Part shown: positions 32,400 to 43,785 of the stretch, one piece after another | How the letters are laid out: every line of letters begins with the position of its first letter | How positions within the stretch are numbered: position 1 is the stretch's first letter | DNA from: Pseudocercospora fijiensis CIRAD86 | Taxonomy: Eukaryota > Ascomycota > Dothideomycetes > Mycosphaerellales > Mycosphaerellaceae | DNA: 64,000 nucleotides | Assembly (NCBI RefSeq): GCF_000340215.1 | Contig: NW_006921546.1 | Coordinates: forward strand, 380,788 to 444,787 | Reading direction: 5' to 3' | The notes under the pieces: generated by a model | Told to the model about the DNA's origin: nothing | The model's input: only the letters and a program-made list of their open reading frames with translations | Database searches by the model: none | Position numbers and translations under genes: made by a program

Positions 32400-35300
32400 A
32401 CGCGCGTATACGCGTAAGGTAGGTGCCTCCCGTCCCTTCCCGCGTACCCGCGCTATTGCTACGATAAAAAGGCGATCTTTCTCGCGCCTAAACTTCTTTA
32501 TAAATAAACATACCTATACCGCCCTTCCCTCGACAAAGCGATAGGCGCTTATAGCAAACACTACCCTCCTTAATTAACTATTAAAGACCGGCAAACCCCT
32601 ACCTCCTCTACGCGACCCGATACGCAAAACCCTCTCTACCGCCTCGCAAGCGCGTAATAGTAGAAACCTCTAGTCGAGACCTTATTACGAGCGTAGCCTA
32701 TAGCGGCATTTCCTACCTTCCTTCCGACTAGCGACTAAGCAATTATAATACCCTACTCGAATAGGTGCAATATCTTTAATCCGCTAACCTATCCTACTAA
32801 ACTAAAGTAGATATAATCTACGACAACCTAGGAAGTGTTAATAACTTTATTAAAGGTACCGAGCTAACCTATTATCGGCTTAAGGAGGCGCTCTTTAAAG
32901 GACTGCCGAAAGAAATAGGAGATGTTCTTCGTACCCGAGGATCTACTATAGTATAGGCCCTCGAGTAGTATATAGGTAACGAATTTGCTACCCTATAAGC
33001 CGCCGCTACTCGTAGGAAGGCTACGGAAGATCGCCGTAAGAACGATATTGCTAATAGCCCTATATTCTTTAGGAACTACCTAGACCTCTATAATGTCCGA
33101 GGTAATACCGTAAAAGAAATAGCTCGAGTCTTTAGGCTATAGAAGGATAGAAAGCTTAACAACTACGTAAACTTTAAGGACGCTAGCTAGGTTTCCGAAA
33201 TTTAGCTTATTCTTCGCATCCTAAGTAATTACCTATACCGCCGAACGCTTAGGGCGAGGTAGGGACGGGCAGATATTAATACCGTTACTATTACTACTAA
33301 GGACTACGTAGTAGATAAGGAGGACGACACTCGTAAGGAGGGTAAGAATAAATTCTTCCCCTAGAGAACGGAGGCTAGCAAGGCGAAACTTAAGGCTGTC
33401 GGTATTCGAATTAGCTAATACGAAGGCCCTCCTATAATTGCTATTACTCCCGACGGGCGCCCTTTTTCGAGACCGCTAGGTAGCTACATTAAAGGCACTG
33501 CTTCTAGGACCCTAGGGCTTAATATCCCTCGATCCCGTATAGGTATATATAAGCGAATTAGTATACCTATTAGATTACTAGTTATATACAACCTAGCTAG
33601 CGACCCTCTAGCTAGATAGGATAACTAGTAGCGGTTACCCGCTCGCCCTACTTAGCCTATCGGCTCTCGCTAAAATACGCCTCTATAACGTAATACGACT
33701 CGCCCTAATCTCCTAGTCGAAAACTCTACTTTACTACCCGATCGGACTAGTAGTAGGAGCGGTAGTAATAGCCTTGCTCTAGGGGCTCCGCCTACTCGTT
33801 AAATTCGGACTACTACGCCTATCCCCTCTCTAGGAGGGACCCGCAGATCGAATAGAATTAACAAGCCGAGTAGAGATCTTACTATACCCCTCGAGGAGAA
33901 CCTAACCGACGACCTTAATACCTTAGGACCTAAGCGGGGAGGCACTATATACTACAAGGAACTAACCCCCGATAAGGACACTTAAATTAGAAACAGCCTA
34001 GCCTACTATAGCTGTAATAGATTCTCGGAAGCCGACCGCAGTGCTTTAATATAGTACGATAGTAAATCTAATAACACTACGTAGGGAAGAGCAATTGCCC
34101 TTATAGTAACTGCCCCTTACCCGCCTTACTATACTTATACCCGCTACCTGTTTAGGACAATAGTTAGGTTTCGAGGAAAGGTTAGTCGAGAGCAGATAAT
34201 AGAAACCTTAAGTAGCCCTAGATACGAGTACCGGAACGACCTTCTCCGCCTTTAAAATAAGAGACCTAACCTGTTTTAGAAAACTCGCCGTCCTCCTATC
34301 CCTAGCGACTACCTTAGACTATATCGCTTTTTCCCTAAGGCCTATAGTTACGAGAGTAAGACATACAACCCTTCGACTATTAAACGCGTTACCCTAGCGA
34401 TTGCTACTAAGATTCGTAAGGCCTTCTCCCGTATAGGAGTAATAACAAAGGCTAGCTAGGATGCCTAGGCAAGATATAGTACTATTACCTTAGATAGCAT
34501 TACGAGCGACAAAGGCTCTACTAAACTATATAGAGCGGCCGTCTTTAGTTAGTGTAATAATAAGAAAGTCGAAGTCGCCGCGGCCCCCCTGCCCTTCGGA
34601 AAGATATCCCTATCTAACTAGTTTAAACTAGAGGCTGCAATATACCTTTAGTATTAGCGTATAGTTAACGGAGTTTCGAATAAAGGTTAGCTTCGAACCG
34701 CCTTCTATTCTAGGTTCTAGCAAATCTGCCGAGGAGACCCTATCTACTAGCTCCTCTACGGCCTTACCCGCCCTAACTACGCTCTTAACCTAATCTCCTA
34801 CCCGTACTACGCTAAGATAACTCAACCTAGTAACGGCGGTTCGACCGAGTTTGCCTATATTAACTAGTACCCTCTCGATCTCTAAGAAGGCATTACTATA
34901 AGCTAAGTTTAAGGCTCCGTATCCTTCCTTCCTAAAACGGTAGAGACTACTACGAAGATCTTCGCTAGGATCTACTAACTAGAAGTCTTTAATAAATAGT
35001 ATAAGGAACTTAAGATCCTTCGCTAGGAAAAGGGCCCTACGTACGCCCCTCGGGGCTACATTCTCTCTATTAACTATAATACACATTGCCTAAACACTAA
35101 GATAGAGAATACCCTTAATAACTTTATTAAGAACGAGCTAAAAGGCAAGTATCGAAATGTAGGCTAGGAGTAGTGCCCGGTCGGTGCCCTTAGAGTACGC
35201 CTAACCCTTCCCTACCTTCTATACGGCGCTTAGGCATTACCGAAGAACACTAAGAGGATAACTATGCTCCCCTAGTTCTACCGATACGACTTAGTAACTA

Positions 35301-36189
35301 GAAAGCTCGATTACGAAGCTAGAGGTACGTTTTAGGAACTCGCCGCTATCTATCGAGACCTTCTTCCTAGCCCTACCTCGCCCTCTAGTCTTATAAACAA
35401 GTACGGTGCCCCTCCGTACGCGTTCCCGGCTACAGTGCGCCTACGTAATAACAACCTAATCTCGGAAGCCCTCGTCGGTCGATTAAAGTAGGACGATACT
35501 ATAGTATAGCAATATATTCGAAGACTCCTTCGTAACCTTAACTAAGAAGGCTCCTTATATATACTCGAGAACTATTTAAAGCAGTATCGTAAGGATATAG
35601 CGTCGACATACTCTAAGATATTAAGTAAGGTTATTCGGCTCGAGTAGGAACGTTTCGGGGAGAAATCATTCTTTAAGGCTCTTATATGGTCTTTAAAAGA
35701 CTAGAGTTGCATTCTAAACAATAGCGAAGATCGGTATATACGCCTAAACTAGGATAATTTCTACTAATATTAGCCTACGCCTAACACTAGGGAGGAGTTT
35801 AATTAGGGAGGCTAGGGATTTATATACTAATAGGAACCTAGTAAGGCAGACCTTCCTACTAACTAGCGGCAGTCTAGCGCCCCTTTAGCGAAACCTACTA
35901 CCTACGCTTCGAAAGTCTCTACTCCTAGTAGAGTACTCCCGAACGTTAACTCCTAGTAGCTTAGTACCCCTAAGAAACAGCCTCCTTAGCTATCTTCTTT
36001 AAAGCAGCCTACGAACCCTATAGCTAATCCGAATAAGCGATAGACCCGCTAGGACATATAGGCTAAGGCGACGCGGACCTAGGCTCTTATCGACTAATTT
36101 AACTAGTAGGGGCGAGGAGGCAATTATAGCGGCTAGGGCCGTAGAGGTAACTATAGTAGACTAGCGACTCGTAGTAGAAAGAAATAAGT
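32400..36189 (+). pseudogene. Element B ORF3, large unidentified protein with Arg/Gly-rich tail
   Basis: A single frame can be followed from about 32,730 to the TAA at 36,187-36,189 (over 1,100 codons), with stops mostly at presumed Gln codons. Landmarks are 'YDNLGSVNNFIKG', 'ALFKGLPKEIGDVL', 'RNYLDLYNVRGNTVKEIARV', 'EGPPIIAITPDGRPF', 'LRNNNLISEALVGRL' and a Gln/Pro/Ser-rich region. The C-terminal 'GRGGNYSG' and 'GRRGNYSR' form an RGG-type nucleic-acid-binding tail. I recognise no family: no RT, protease, integrase or envelope signature is visible. It lies between pol and the polypurine tract, in the same orientation, delimited by boundary palindromes on both sides. Part of it occurs again at 4,032-6,015. 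The start is approximate. Confidence 0.7.
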
Positions 36190-36200
36190 AATAGGGTATA

Positions 36201-36217
36201 GTAGCTAGCTAGCTAGG
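36201..36217 (+). promoter_or_regulatory. Boundary palindrome 4 of element B (after ORF3)
   Basis: GTAGCTAGCTAGCTAGG starts 11 bases after the ORF3 stop. Here the flanks GGTAT (36,195-36,199) and ATACC (36,218-36,222) also pair, extending the self-complementarity. Confidence 0.8.
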
Positions 36218-36316
36218 ATACCGTTATAGGATAGTTAGTTTGGTTTCTTTACGTATTTAAGGTTTTTTAGTCCGGGAGGTAAGGAAGCGTTAGTCTAAGG
36301 GCAGACTTCTTAGTCT

Positions 36317-36327
36317 AGGAGGGAAAA
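36317..36327 (+). promoter_or_regulatory. Element B polypurine tract
   Basis: AGGAGGGAAAA abuts the 3' LTR start at 36,328. This is the expected place for the plus-strand primer and confirms the + orientation of B. Confidence 0.8.
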
Positions 36328-36689
36328 TATAGTAGGGAAACCCGGCTTAGTACTTGTATATACACTTGTACCCCCTCTCCTTGTTTTTGTACCCTAGAGG
36401 ATATACAGCTACCTTTATAATTAGAGAATACACATACACACCTAATATAAGGAGATATAGCTACGATAACACATAGCAAGAAAGACATAGGAAATATACC
36501 TAATCTAGCTGCAATATAGCCCTCTCTACGGCTATTCTCTTCTCTTTAATATTTACAACGCCTTCCCTTTAAAGTATACAATGCTACGCCGACCCCTCGT
36601 AGTTACCTAAGAGACACTAAGTACTAGGCCTATAGTATACAGTTCCCTATATATGTACCTCTACCTACGACCTACTTATCCCGCCTATA
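36328..36689 (+). repeat. Element B 3' LTR
   Basis: Pairs with 15,405-15,766 over its full length. It starts TATAGTAGGGAAACCC, ends CCCGCCTATA and is followed by CTAG. Confidence 0.93.
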
Positions 36690-36693
36690 CTAG

Positions 36694-38260
36694 CCGCGAC
36701 CGATATCCTAGAATAGTAACGTTAATAGATCGGAAAGCCTAGGCGACGGTTCCTTAGGCGACGAATTAGGCAGATACTCCCTTAGTTTTTAAGGATTCTC
36801 GTCGGCCGGGTATCGTAGCTTAAGTAGCCTTTATAAGAAAACCGATTTAAGCAAGCTCTTAGGCGAACTAGGTCGTTATTCTACTAGTACGGCTAAGTAT
36901 TAACGTATAGTTCCTACTATAGAGAGAGGTAGAACTATAGGACGCTCTAGAACTTAAGCCGGCCGGGCCGGTAGACGATGCTCTACTACCGCTAGTAGAC
37001 AGATTTCTAGGTAGAAGTAACGGTAATAGCGTAAATCGCGTACCGTAGGGAGCGTAGCTTTAAGCTCCTTAACCGATTTAGTTAAAATTCCTTTATCTAC
37101 TACCTACTACCCTAGGAAGTTGTAACTGTTAAAGGCGTTTAGATAGAGCTCCTCTATTTTAGCCTATAGCGGCGGCGGATTTCCTACGAGCGGGTAATAG
37201 TATAAAACATATAAGGCGAGCAAGTCGATCCGGCCGTACTTTGCCTTAAGCTAGGTCGCGAAGTTCTCGCTATAAGCGACGTAGTTCTAAATATAGGAAT
37301 AGATACGTAGGATATAAGGCTCTATACCTAGTAATCCGAGATCGTAGTACTAGGGCAGCGGTTAAACCGCTAGCTTAGCTAATTTCGAGGCTTTTATTAG
37401 AATTAGAAGCGAGTCCGAAAGGCCTACGGTAAGTAGGTAAACTATTAGTAAGAGGGTAAAGGCGAGGTAGTCTCTAGAAGAAGAATAGTAATAGAAAACC
37501 GACTAAAGGCGAAGGAGCGTAGCTTATCGGGGTAGGTCCTCCTTAGGAAAGTAGCTACCCCTAGATCTAGGTATAGGAGGTAATTACTACTAAAAGTTAA
37601 AATACTATAGTCTCCGCGGTATACTTATAGGATTGCCGATAGGGCGCTCGCGCGCGGTCGCTAGTATATAGTACGGAAGGGTAGTAAATCGAATAGATAC
37701 CGTCGTAACGGATAGGAGTTAAATCGTAGTAATCGGCGGAAGATCGGTAGGACCTATAGCTAATCGCGTCGATTCTCGTTGTAACTTTAATATTTAGGGT
37801 CGATTTAGGTAGAGGACGAGTACTTAGTATAGAAGCTAACTAATTGTTAAGCGAAGCTACTAAGTTGCTAGGCATACGGTTATAGTACGAAGGTATCGTA
37901 ACGGTTATACGATATAAAGTTAATATATTCTCTAAAGTACCGCGAGGTAGGCTATCTATATAATATACCTACTATTAGTAGTAATAGCGACCGTAGCGGT
38001 TAATAGTAACCGCTGCCTACTATCTTATATAGAATACTATCGTATCGTAATACTATAGCCTCTAAGAATAGGGACCTTAGGCTATTAAGCTTAGTATCTA
38101 GAAAAAGGAAGAAGAAAGTAAACGTACGGACTACATTTACGTACTCGCTACTATAAAAGGTAATACTATATCGATAACGGTAGTACTATAAGCTAATATA
38201 CTAATAAATTAGCTACGCTAGGCCTAGGCAACTTGCTCCTCGTTACCGAGTATCTCTAGC
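36694..38260 (-). pseudogene. Element C gag, N-terminal part
   Basis: The minus strand downstream of B resumes coding-like sequence that continues into 15,404. It shows 'LVASLNN.LASILSTRPLPK', 'SDRARAPYRQSYKYTAETIV', 'LYLNAFNSYNFLGQQVV' and 'LTKSVKELKATLPTVRDL'. Stops follow the Gln/Trp pattern. It has no recognised domain but holds the gag position relative to protease and RT. Its start lies close below the hairpin at 38,267-38,293. Confidence 0.55.
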
Positions 38261-38266
38261 GAAAAG

Positions 38267-38293
38267 CTAATACTAACCTAGGGGTATTATTAG
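38267..38293 (-). promoter_or_regulatory. Stem-loop just upstream of element C gag
   Basis: CTAATACTAACC followed by TAGGGGTATTATTAG on the + strand is nearly self-complementary. It matches hairpins in element E at 48,021 (before gag) and 58,352 (after gag-PR). Confidence 0.65.
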
Positions 38294-38316
38294 TCCCGCT
38301 AGCCTTACTACTATAG

Positions 38317-38400
38317 ATTTCTACTAGGGACTCGAACTAACTAGTTAGGTTTCGAGTGCGCGAGAATCTATAAGGACTAAAGGTTAATAAAGGCGCGTAG
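38317..38400 (-). other. tRNA-like sequence, possible primer-binding or SINE-type remnant
   Basis: On the minus strand AGTTCGAGTCCCTAG fits a tRNA T-arm (B box GTTCGANTCC), preceded by TTCTCGCGCACTCGAAACC, which resembles an anticodon arm. No pairing acceptor stem is found, so it is not a working tRNA gene. It sits directly upstream of the element C gag region. Confidence 0.35.
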
Positions 38401-38979
38401 TCGCTACTAGCAATTAGCTAGATCGATTATTAAACTTTAGCCTACCCTAATAATAAAGAAGTCTCGTATATAGCTTTACTTTTTATATATAGCTATTATC
38501 CGTTTGCTTTACTAGCGTAGAACGTATAGACTACGTTACCTTCGTACCTTATTTAAGGCGAGCCTCCTAAGCTCTTTCTTCTACTCGAATACTAACTAAC
38601 TCGCTACCGCCTAACCGACTACCTCCCCTTCCTATCTAAGCCTATTAATTAATATTATTAAGTAACGAATACGTTTTGCAACTCGTTTCTAACCTAATTC
38701 CGCCTCGGTTAACTAGATATCTTCTAGCGCCTCGAACCCGCTTAGCGCTAGTAGTAGCGGCGACCTACCGGCTTTCCTTAACCTAAACCTAGCCGCTCTA
38801 GTCCCGATCGAAGCCCCTTTCGATAGCGCTTTAGCTGCTATAACTAGCCTCGAGCACTGTTTTTAGATTATTACCGCTATTAAAGACCCCTAAGAGAAGA
38901 TCGAGAACGCTCGTACCCTACTACGCGTTATTAATAGAAATATTAAGAAGGCTACTATCTTAGTAGCGTACGGTATAAA
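38401..38979. other. Unassigned interval between element C and the Plavaka relic
   Basis: Pyrimidine-rich sequence. Open stretches can be read on both strands in codon register, but no family is recognised. Neither the element C 5' LTR nor a terminal repeat of the Plavaka relic could be delimited here. Confidence 0.35.
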
Positions 38980-41400
38980 CAACTTACGCTAGTCTATCGG
39001 TAAGCGCAACTTTAAGCGCGACGTTCTTTAGGATATAGAGCTTTATTAAGCCTTTCCTATCGTCTATAGCCTCGAGATAGCTAGTACCTAGATTCGCTTA
39101 CGCTTTAATACTCTTAAGTAGGCCTTCGAGTAATAGGGAGGCCTAAGTAGTCTTCCTAAGAGCCTTATTAACTTCGCCTACGATAGATAAGAGCGTACTA
39201 AGTAGGTCGCTTCGTTCGTTAATAAGTATCTAGTCTGTCGTAAGGGTGCCGAGTATCTTTCCTATACTATAATCTATCGGATATCTACCGCTAGGCTTAA
39301 GTAGTTTATAGTGTTTAAGCTTAAAATAGCTAGTATTTAAGTCTAGAAGATTGCCGAACGTCTTAATATAGCTCGGGGTATATATTATACTATAGAATTT
39401 CGGTATATTAAAGTGCCCTTCTATTTGTATTATTATTAGCTCGTTAGCTTCGTCGTCCTCGTTAGTTATAACCGTATCGTCGTTATTTAAATCGTTCGTT
39501 CTTCCCGTAGTAGCCTTCGCCTCCCGCTAGGCCCTCTTCTATACCTTTATTGCCCTATATAGGCGAAATATATTCTTCTATTCGTTTATCCAGTATAATA
39601 CTATCCTTAGATACTTAACTATTTCGTCGTTATAGTATCTATATATCGCTAGAACGGTAAAGTCTACTAGTATACGTAGAAATCTTATCGCCTACGATTA
39701 ATATACCTCTTCGAGTAGTAGTACAAATACGGCTAATAAGACTCGTAGAACGCTTTACTACTCTTAGCCTATCTACTAAGTAACTGCTAAGTAGTAGTAG
39801 AACTTACGAAGATTAGTATATATAGGTATATACGCGAACCGTCTATCTACTATTATATCGATAATCCCTTATACTACTATTTTCCCTAGCTTTCTTATTT
39901 TAGTAGATAGGCCCCTACTTAGGGTAGAGTTAGTAACTAGTCGGTATCTCCTCGTTTTTATATAGCTTATCTTATCTACTAGTAGGTCCGTAGTTTATTA
40001 GATTACGTATATTAGCACTCCTTTTAGTAGCTAGTATAGTGTATCTACTACTAAAGACCGGTAAATATCGACGTGTTTCTAGCGCTATATAAAGTAATCG
40101 ATATCGTAGACGCTCTACGGATCCTTCGCTATATATTCGCCTTTACGTTACCCTAGATATCGCTACTTCGTAGAGTCGTATGACCGCTATTCTACTATAA
40201 TATCGAGGTATTCTCGTTCTATCGGGTTTACTAGGCAACTTAGATAATATATGTTTGTCTTAACTCCGGTAATTATAACTTGCTCTTTATAGACTACTAA
40301 TATTACTACTAAGATTAGAAAGCACCTACGCGTTCCGCTATCTACGTAATTAATATCCTAGCCCTCGCCGTTAGCCGCTTTTATAGTAGAGCGAAAGATA
40401 TACGCTATAAATATATAATATATACTGTTTTTAGTAAAACTATCGCTATCCTTAACGACCGGTAGTAGTCCTAGTAAGATCGTGCCGGGTCTGTTATTTG
40501 CGTTACGTACTCGTACGTATACGTTTCTAATAGTAAGGTATATAGGGTATACTATTAAGTTATCCTAGGAGTTAGTTATCTGCGTTTTATCGGTTAATAT
40601 AATTAGAGGTATAATCGTTGCGCCGTCTATGTTTATCTTACTCTAGGTATCCTACTAATAGTCTACTAACGCTATATTAGAGTAGATTCGCCGTAGTAGG
40701 TCGTTAGTTATCTACGCTCGATATAGCTTATATACTAGATTATTCCTAAGGCTACTATAACCTATTAAGAACATTACTACTTTCTTAACGGATCGGTATC
40801 GTAGTACTAGTTCTATACTACTATAATCCGTTCGACTTAATAGAAGGTATAGCTTTCGAATTTTTATTCTACCTTATACCTTCGATAGTAGTATACTACC
40901 GGCTCGTAGTTTCGACGTTATAACCTTTACGCCTTTCTAGCTTAGTAGATCGTTTAGTAGTACTAGCCTCTCGTCTTCGAAAAGCCTCGTAATTATATAT
41001 CCGGATATTCTTTCTCTTATTAGGAATTATATAAAGCTTATATCGAATAGTAACTTCAATGTTCCGTATCCGCTAGAAGTATCTTATATCCGTACTTTAA
41101 CGCTATTTAGGGATTAGGCGCTTGTATTTACTCTATTATAGTAAACTATAATTATACTATACCTAGCTATAGGCTTACTAGCGGCACGGCTGGTATATTT
41201 AGTAAATATATTAATATCGTCCGTAATATAGTAGCCGTTTAGTATTAGCTGTAATCTTATTAACTTCTAGCTTCCTAGCGTTATTATCGTTCTAGCTACA
41301 GTTACCTATACGCTCTCTATTTCGTCTTCGTCCGCTAGGCTATTCTATATAATTTAAGATATCTATCCTATTTAATACTATCTATACTTCCTTTGTCCTC
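38980..41400 (-). pseudogene. Plavaka-type DNA transposase relic
   Basis: The minus strand keeps one long frame with RIP stops. Diagnostic blocks in order: 'GATIIPLIILTDKT' (40,606-40,632 and on), 'VYPIYLTIRNV', 'GTILLGLLP', 'IFRSTIKAANGEG.DINYVD', 'GTRRCFLILVVILVVYKEQVI', 'VDTLY.LLKGVL' near 40,030, 'HFNIPKFY' near 39,390 and 'NTSYFKLKHYK'. These match the fungal Plavaka transposase (CACTA-related), where intact proteins have GATLVPIVLASDKT, YPLFLSIGNI, DxLHQLxKG and HFNIPKxH. The protein is about the usual length. Terminal repeats and target duplications were not found. Confidence 0.8.
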
Positions 41401-41429
41401 TTATAGCGCTAGTACTATTAGCGTTAATA

Positions 41430-41700
41430 TTATTACTAGAATAGCTTCTATTATGCCTTCTTTATTTACGTCTTGCTATATACCTTCTAGTATCGATCTA
41501 TCGTCGGCTTATTCGGCGCTCTAGTCGCTACCTTAGATCGTATATAAGTTAAGTCGGGCTCGCTTTATAGTATTATTTATAGCAGAATCGTACTCGGCAA
41601 ATTCTTTTAGTACGACGCGTTTCTCGTACTTGTTTCTATACTACTTATAGCTATAGGAGCTTTTAAGTAGCCGGTTATACAACCTGTATTTAATATAGTA
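41430..41700 (-). pseudogene. N-terminal region upstream of the Plavaka transposase
   Basis: A continuous minus frame 'YRLYNRLLKSSYSYK.YRNK', 'RVVLKEFAEYDSAINNTIKR' and 'IQGSD.SAE.ADDRSILEGI' precedes the transposase core by a frame change. It may be its N-terminal part or an independent relic. No C2H2 finger pattern could be confirmed, although Plavaka proteins often start with one. Confidence 0.4.
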
Positions 41701-43713
41701 AGATATTACTATATATATAGCTAGCTTTTAGTAATAGGCGCTATTATTATAGCTAGTATAGGTTTATCGTATATCGACGTCTAAGAAGTTACTAAGGCTC
41801 CTTAGCCCTACTATAAGTATAGTATTTAGCAAATCCCCCGTACTACTACGAAGTTAGGCCTAAGTCGGGGTCCGACTCGATATCGACTTATAGCCTATAG
41901 ATTCGGTAAAGACTCGGATTTATCCCGTTCGATTATAACTTAAGGTTACTCTACTAGCGCCTCTTACGATAATATCTAAATACTAATTTATACGCCGACT
42001 CGCCGTCCGACTCGGTTATTAGTTAGAACTAATCGGAAAATTAATACTAAATATAAACGACCGTACTATATTTCGACTAGATTTCTACGTAACTCCTAAC
42101 GCCCTAAGGCCTATATATTATACTTTAAAATGCGTTGTACGTGTTTAATTCTATATACGTATAGAATTAGCATTACTCCGGTTTAATACTACCCTATAGT
42201 ATTACTAATTACGTTAAATTCGCCCGGTACTACCAAGGCTTACTCTAGTTATATCCTAGCTAGATTGTATTCCTAAGCAAAGTAAACGAATAGCGCTCGA
42301 GTAACTAAGTATTACCTAGACGACTTAGTAACGACGTCGTTTAAGGCGGTATCTAATAGGCGGTTTAGGTTAAATCTAAGGCCTCTAAGACTCGTAGCAG
42401 TTACGACTACCCTATCGGTACGCCTATTAAATAGAAGTATAAAGCCTTATCCTATCGACTCTATTTGATTTTTTTATAATAAATATACTATTATATAGAC
42501 CTATATACCGACTTATTAAAATTAACCTATATCTTAACCTCTAGCGTAGCTAAGTATTGGGTCTCGTATCGCTCTAGGGATAGTACGCTAGTTATCCGCT
42601 CCCTAGCTAATAGCACTATTTTATTAGCTAGAGCCCGCGGCTCTAACCCGCTTTAGGGTTTAAGGTATTAAGGTCGGCGAGGTATGTTTCCGGTTGGGGT
42701 CGAATTGCCCTTATACTAGACTATATCTTCGACGTAGCGAGATCTAGACTCCTAGAGCTAATCGTATCGATATAGGTACTTTAGCCGGGTATTACCTACT
42801 CGCTCGCCTATACTTAATAGGATATTATAGGTTATAACTTAGAGTAGATCGGCTTTATATACTAGTAGGCTAGAGAGGGTAATAACACTTCTACTACTTT
42901 CTAGTCGGCAGCAATTATACTACTACTACTGCCTCTTTCTATTTTATAGGCTAGTTCGCTAATAAGGATTTGCTACTCGATCGCTCGTACCTAGAAGACT
43001 AGTTTGTATACCTCCTCTACGATCTAGTTCTAGCTAATACTAAGCTTGCCGACTATATTATATTTCCGGACGGAAGTATATTAGACTAGGACGCTAGTAA
43101 GGCTCGTACTATTACTATAGTCCGCGGCGTAGCTAGGTAGTATATTAATAGTATCTAGATAAGTACGTTTTACTATAATTTAAATGTTTAGCTACCGCTA
43201 ACCCTAAGTAGTATAATAAACGTTTGCTATAGTCGGCTTAAGGCAGTATTATATACTATCGTAAGTTAGCGTACGAGCATTACTAGCCTAGTACAGATAT
43301 ATATATTATTTATATATAGGGTTTTTAAGTTTAGGGTCGATTAATAATTTAGGGGTAGATTAATACTACGACTCGTTATCTTAGAGTTAGCCTATACCTT
43401 TCGGTAATACTACTAATATATTAATCTAATATTCTTCTATATTACGATGCCCTTTTCTAGTATTACCGTCTTCGTATTAGACGCTCGGTTAGCGCCGGAC
43501 TAACCTATATCCTATATACTAGCGGCAACTATACCTTCGCGGATTGTCGAATTACCTAGAAGTAAATATTCCGGTATATATAGCGACTAATTTGATTATA
43601 GGTACGTATTCCTATAAATTTTATCGCGATAGGCCTTAATATAGTTTAATACAGTGCCTAAGAGTTTAGCTACTACTAGTTTAAATTATTGTCTTAGCTA
43701 CTACCCTAGTATT
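41701..43713. other. Unassigned RIP-mutated interval
   Basis: No protein family was recognised on either strand. Recurrent GTCCGACTCG and AGACTCGG words near 41,870-42,015 could be subterminal repeats of the Plavaka element. A + frame around 42,700-43,200 is Leu/Ile-rich with RIP-type stops but unidentifiable. Confidence 0.4.

Positions 43714-43785
<72 letters not shown>
43714..43785 (+). repeat. (CTA)24 microsatellite
   Basis: Twenty-four uninterrupted CTA triplets (72 bp) directly precede the 135/136-bp minisatellite. Shorter CTA runs recur at the end of each minisatellite unit. Confidence 0.97.

Larger units (their letters stand above)
15405..36689 (+). mobile_element. Element B, giant Ty3/Gypsy retrotransposon with a third ORF
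   Basis: The two 361-362 bp LTRs lie at 15,405-15,766 and 36,328-36,689. The flanks CTAG (or ACTAG, if the LTR ends one base earlier) are duplicated at 15,400-15,404 and 36,689-36,693. Removing the nested A1 (7,128 bp plus one 5-bp TSD copy) leaves about 14.15 kb, far longer than usual Gypsy elements. Order: LTR, PBS-like site, leader, gag-PR, pol (RT, RNase H, integrase), ORF3, polypurine tract, LTR. A palindromic GCTAGCTAGCTAGG-type motif sits before gag, after gag-PR, after pol and after ORF3. B inserted into element C. Confidence 0.9.

Noticed and set aside
38317..38400. Functional tRNA gene
   Set aside because: A T-arm-like box is present but no acceptor stem pairs across it, and the D-arm is not convincing.
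38700..39420. Long + strand frame with Gln-type stops opposite the Plavaka relic
   Set aside because: It looks protein-like, but the minus strand carries family-specific residues (HFNIPK, NTS..KLKHYK) over part of the same bases. RNY codon bias makes both strands look coding. I keep the minus strand but the region below 39,250 remains ambiguous.
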